A stretch of DNA of 6,690 bases, from positions 1 to 6,690 of the forward strand of contig URVK01000091.1 in NCBI GenBank assembly GCA_900551305.1, in the 5' to 3' direction. The translations under genes and the position numbers were made by a program. Within the stretch, counting starts at the first letter, position 1; the number at the start of each line of letters is the position of its first letter. This DNA is from an uncultured Collinsella sp. (GTDB taxonomy: Bacteria > Actinomycetota > Coriobacteriia > Coriobacteriales > Coriobacteriaceae). Shown here piece after piece: positions 5,273-6,690 of this stretch. Under the pieces are notes generated by a model. That model saw only the letters and a list, made by a program, of their open reading frames with translations. It did not search any database and was not told the origin of the DNA.

Positions 5273-5809
5273 ATGGGTCTGTTTGACATGTTCAAGAAGA
5301 AGGCTGAGCCCGCGGCTGCCGCTGCTCCGGCCTCCATCTCTGCTTCTGCTGGCGCCGACGTGCTGTGCTCGCCCGTCAAGGGCAAGGTCATCAAGATGGC
5401 TGACGTGCCCGATCCCGTCTTTGGCGGCGAGGTCCTGGGCAAGGGCTGCGCCGTGTGGCCCGAGGATGATCTGGTCTACGCTCCCTGCGACGGTAAGGTG
5501 ACTGTCACCATGGGTCACGCCGTGGGTCTGCAGTCCGATAGCGGCATCGAGGTTCTGGTGCACGTTGGCGTCGATACCGTCAACATGAACGGCGACGGCT
5601 TCGAGGGCTTCGTCAAGGCCGACGACGTCGTGAAGGCCGGCCAGCCCATACTCAAGATCGACCGCGCCAAGATCGCCGCTGCCGGTTACAAGGACTGCGT
5701 CGTGGTGGCCGTGTCCAACACCGCCGAGTTTGCCGATGTCGAACTCGCCGTTGAGGCCGACTCCGCTGTCGCCGCCGGTGACGCCATCGTTAAGGTCGTC
5801 CGCAAGTAA
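5273..5809 (+). CDS. crr: PTS glucose-type EIIA component (Crr-like)
   Basis: A 178-residue cytoplasmic phosphocarrier that accepts phosphate from HPr and passes it to a sugar-specific EIIB; in enterics it also signals carbon status. The N-terminus MGLFDMFKKK matches the membrane-associating helix of enteric EIIA-Glc. A short Ala-rich linker (12-27) leads into the EIIA domain (about 30-178): CSPVKGKV, DVPDPVFGG, then GHAVG with H82 and VLVHVGVDTV with H97. H97 corresponds to the phosphorylated histidine and H82 to its partner (E. coli H90 and H75). AGGAG (5261-5265) seven bases before the ATG fixes the start; the frame is open further upstream to 4994, but that extension crosses the promoter. 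It stands alone, with its own promoter and terminator and no EIIBC gene adjacent, so it probably serves EIIBC proteins encoded elsewhere. Confidence 0.96.
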   Translation: MGLFDMFKKKAEPAAAAAPASISASAGADVLCSPVKGKVIKMADVPDPVFGGEVLGKGCAVWPEDDLVYAPCDGKVTVTMGHAVGLQSDSGIEVLVHVGVDTVNMNGDGFEGFVKADDVVKAGQPILKIDRAKIAAAGYKDCVVVAVSNTAEFADVELAVEADSAVAAGDAIVKVVRK

Positions 5810-5835
5810 ACTGCGGCATCCAAAGGATGTGCAAG

Positions 5836-5864
5836 GGTGGTCGGGTTTTCCGGCCACCTTTTTT
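5836..5864 (+). terminator. Intrinsic terminator of crr
   Basis: GGTGGTCGG (5836-5844), loop GTTTT, CCGGCCACC (5850-5858): a 9-bp stem with one G-T wobble, followed directly by six T (5859-5864). It lies 27 nt past the crr stop and is the clearest intrinsic terminator in the window. Confidence 0.92.
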
Positions 5865-5950
5865 ATTGCATCGCGGGGAAGCGTTTTATTGCACGTTGGG
5901 CGGGCTTGCAAACCGTTCGGACGCTAAAACGAACCGACCGCGCCTTCGCG

Positions 5951-5980
5951 TTGCCGAGGGTGTTCATAAGTGGATAGTAT
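5951..5980 (+). promoter_or_regulatory. Candidate promoter of the lipoprotein gene
   Basis: TTGCCG (5951-5956) and TAGTAT (5975-5980) are separated by 18 nt, each with four of six consensus matches. Transcription would start near 5987, about 60 nt before the gene. The preceding crr terminator implies that the gene needs its own promoter. Confidence 0.4.
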
Positions 5981-6045
5981 GGGCTTACTTATTACAACGT
6001 GCGCCGCGTCTGGGAAGCGCAGTGCCGCTCATTGGGAGGAACAAC

Positions 6046-6603
6046 ATGAAAAAGAAGCTGCTGCTTGCGCCCCTCATGGCCGTCTTGGTTGCATGTGTGG
6101 TCCTGCTTTCCGGTTGCGGAGGCCCTTCGATCGAGGAACTCATCACCGAGGATCTTACGACGCAGTTTGACGAGGTCAAGAACGGTGGCGACGACTTCCT
6201 CTCTGGTCTGGAGGAGGCTTCGGGCGACGAGTTCGAGCAGCTGGGTATCGATCCCAAGGAGTATGCCAAGACCTATCTCGAAGGCTTTGACTACAAAATC
6301 GGCGACGTGACGGTCGACGAGGACAAGGGTGTCGCGACCGCCGAGGTCTCCATCACCTGCAAGTCCATGAACAAGATCGTCGAGGACTTCTCCACCCAGT
6401 ATCAGGAGAAGGTCGCCGCGCTTGATACGGTTCCTTCCGATGACGAGCTGTACAAGATGGCCGGTCAGGTTATGGTCGATGTGACCAAGGCCACCGAGCC
6501 CAGGAAGACCACGGTTATCTTCAAGTACACCTGCAACGACGACGGCGAGTGGTCTGCCGACGACTCCGTCAACTCCGAGATGATGGATGCAATGCTGAGC
6601 TAG
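6046..6603 (+). CDS. Secreted lipoprotein of unknown function
   Basis: A 185-residue protein with a lipoprotein signal peptide: MKKK, a hydrophobic stretch (5-20) and lipobox LSGC, so cleavage would leave lipid-modified C24 at the outer face of the membrane. The mature part is strongly acidic. An alpha-helical region (about 28-80) is followed by YKIGDVTVDEDKGVATAEVS (83-102) and a terminal strand pair, TTVIFKYTCNDDGEWSADDS (155-174). This pattern resembles small actinobacterial and Firmicutes lipoproteins of the DUF5105/DUF4878 kind, but that is only a shape resemblance. C105 and C163 could form a disulfide. The start is supported by GGGAGGA (6034-6040) before the ATG. The frame extends upstream to 5827 but crosses the crr terminator. 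A TACC-loop hairpin begins 3 nt after the stop. No functional partner is evident. Confidence 0.88.
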   Translation: MKKKLLLAPLMAVLVACVVLLSGCGGPSIEELITEDLTTQFDEVKNGGDDFLSGLEEASGDEFEQLGIDPKEYAKTYLEGFDYKIGDVTVDEDKGVATAEVSITCKSMNKIVEDFSTQYQEKVAALDTVPSDDELYKMAGQVMVDVTKATEPRKTTVIFKYTCNDDGEWSADDSVNSEMMDAMLS

Positions 6604-6606
6604 TTC

Positions 6607-6647
6607 GTTGCGGCGTTTTACCAAACGCCGCAACTGCTCGACGCTGC
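6607..6647 (+). repeat. 3'-end TACC-loop hairpin plus GCTCGACGCTGC tail, copy 2
   Basis: GTTGCGGCGTTT (6607-6618) pairs perfectly with AAACGCCGCAAC (6623-6634) around the loop TACC, 3 nt after the lipoprotein stop. TGCTCGACGCTGC (6635-6647) follows, as in copy 1. The last 43 bases of the window after it show no other feature. Confidence 0.75.
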
Positions 6648-6690
6648 AAGCCCGCCAGCGCCGGAAACCGCCCTTTCACCCACGGGTAGC

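Noticed and set aside
5861..5893. Direct repeat TTTTATTGCA (two copies)
   Set aside because: Only ten bases long, AT-rich and next to the terminator T-run; likely chance.
5827..6045. N-terminal extension of the lipoprotein gene
   Set aside because: It would start inside the crr terminator and bury the signal peptide; the ATG at 6046 has GGGAGGA upstream.

Overview
The window is a high-GC chromosomal segment whose codon use (GCC, CTC, AAG, GAC), domain content and spacing look like a Coriobacteriia gut actinobacterium, most likely Collinsella or a close relative. That placement is inference from overall likeness, not from a marker gene. It holds four recognisable housekeeping or transport genes, one lipoprotein gene of unknown function, and an unusually repeat-rich intergenic stretch. 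I see no mobile-element gene, CRISPR array, rRNA or tRNA.

Layout. Positions 1-2453 (minus) carry a magnesium-importing P-type ATPase (mgtA). Its C-terminus runs off the window edge, and its N-terminus is out of frame with the body, apparently by one base in a G/C homopolymer tract. Upstream on the same strand are a 23-codon leader ORF with a strong ribosome binding site, hairpins and a likely promoter embedded in a palindrome. Divergent from it is pyrE (2891-3574, plus), orotate phosphoribosyltransferase. Between pyrE and the convergent rpiR-type regulator gene (4092-4946, minus) lie about 517 bases packed with at least seven inverted repeats. These include two copies of a GGGGACGTTCTT-type REP-like element and a nested palindrome containing a terminator. 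Divergent from the regulator is crr (5273-5809, plus), a stand-alone glucose-type PTS EIIA, with a clear sigma-70-type promoter and an intrinsic terminator. Last is a lipoprotein gene (6046-6603, plus).

How they fit together. The regulator and crr are divergent neighbours. A TTGGCAC motif occurs as a dyad near the regulator start and again inside the crr promoter, which suggests that the RpiR-family protein controls both genes in response to a sugar phosphate (inference). MgtA and PyrE share only an intergenic region; the palindrome there could serve either one.

The most unusual signal is in the non-coding DNA. The two plus-strand genes pyrE and the lipoprotein gene are each followed, exactly 3 nt after the stop codon, by a 12-bp hairpin with the same TACC loop. 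The stem bases differ but are fully compensated, and both are followed by the same 12-mer, GCTCGACGCTGC. This looks like a conserved, structure-selected 3'-end element family. No complete new multi-gene system is visible.
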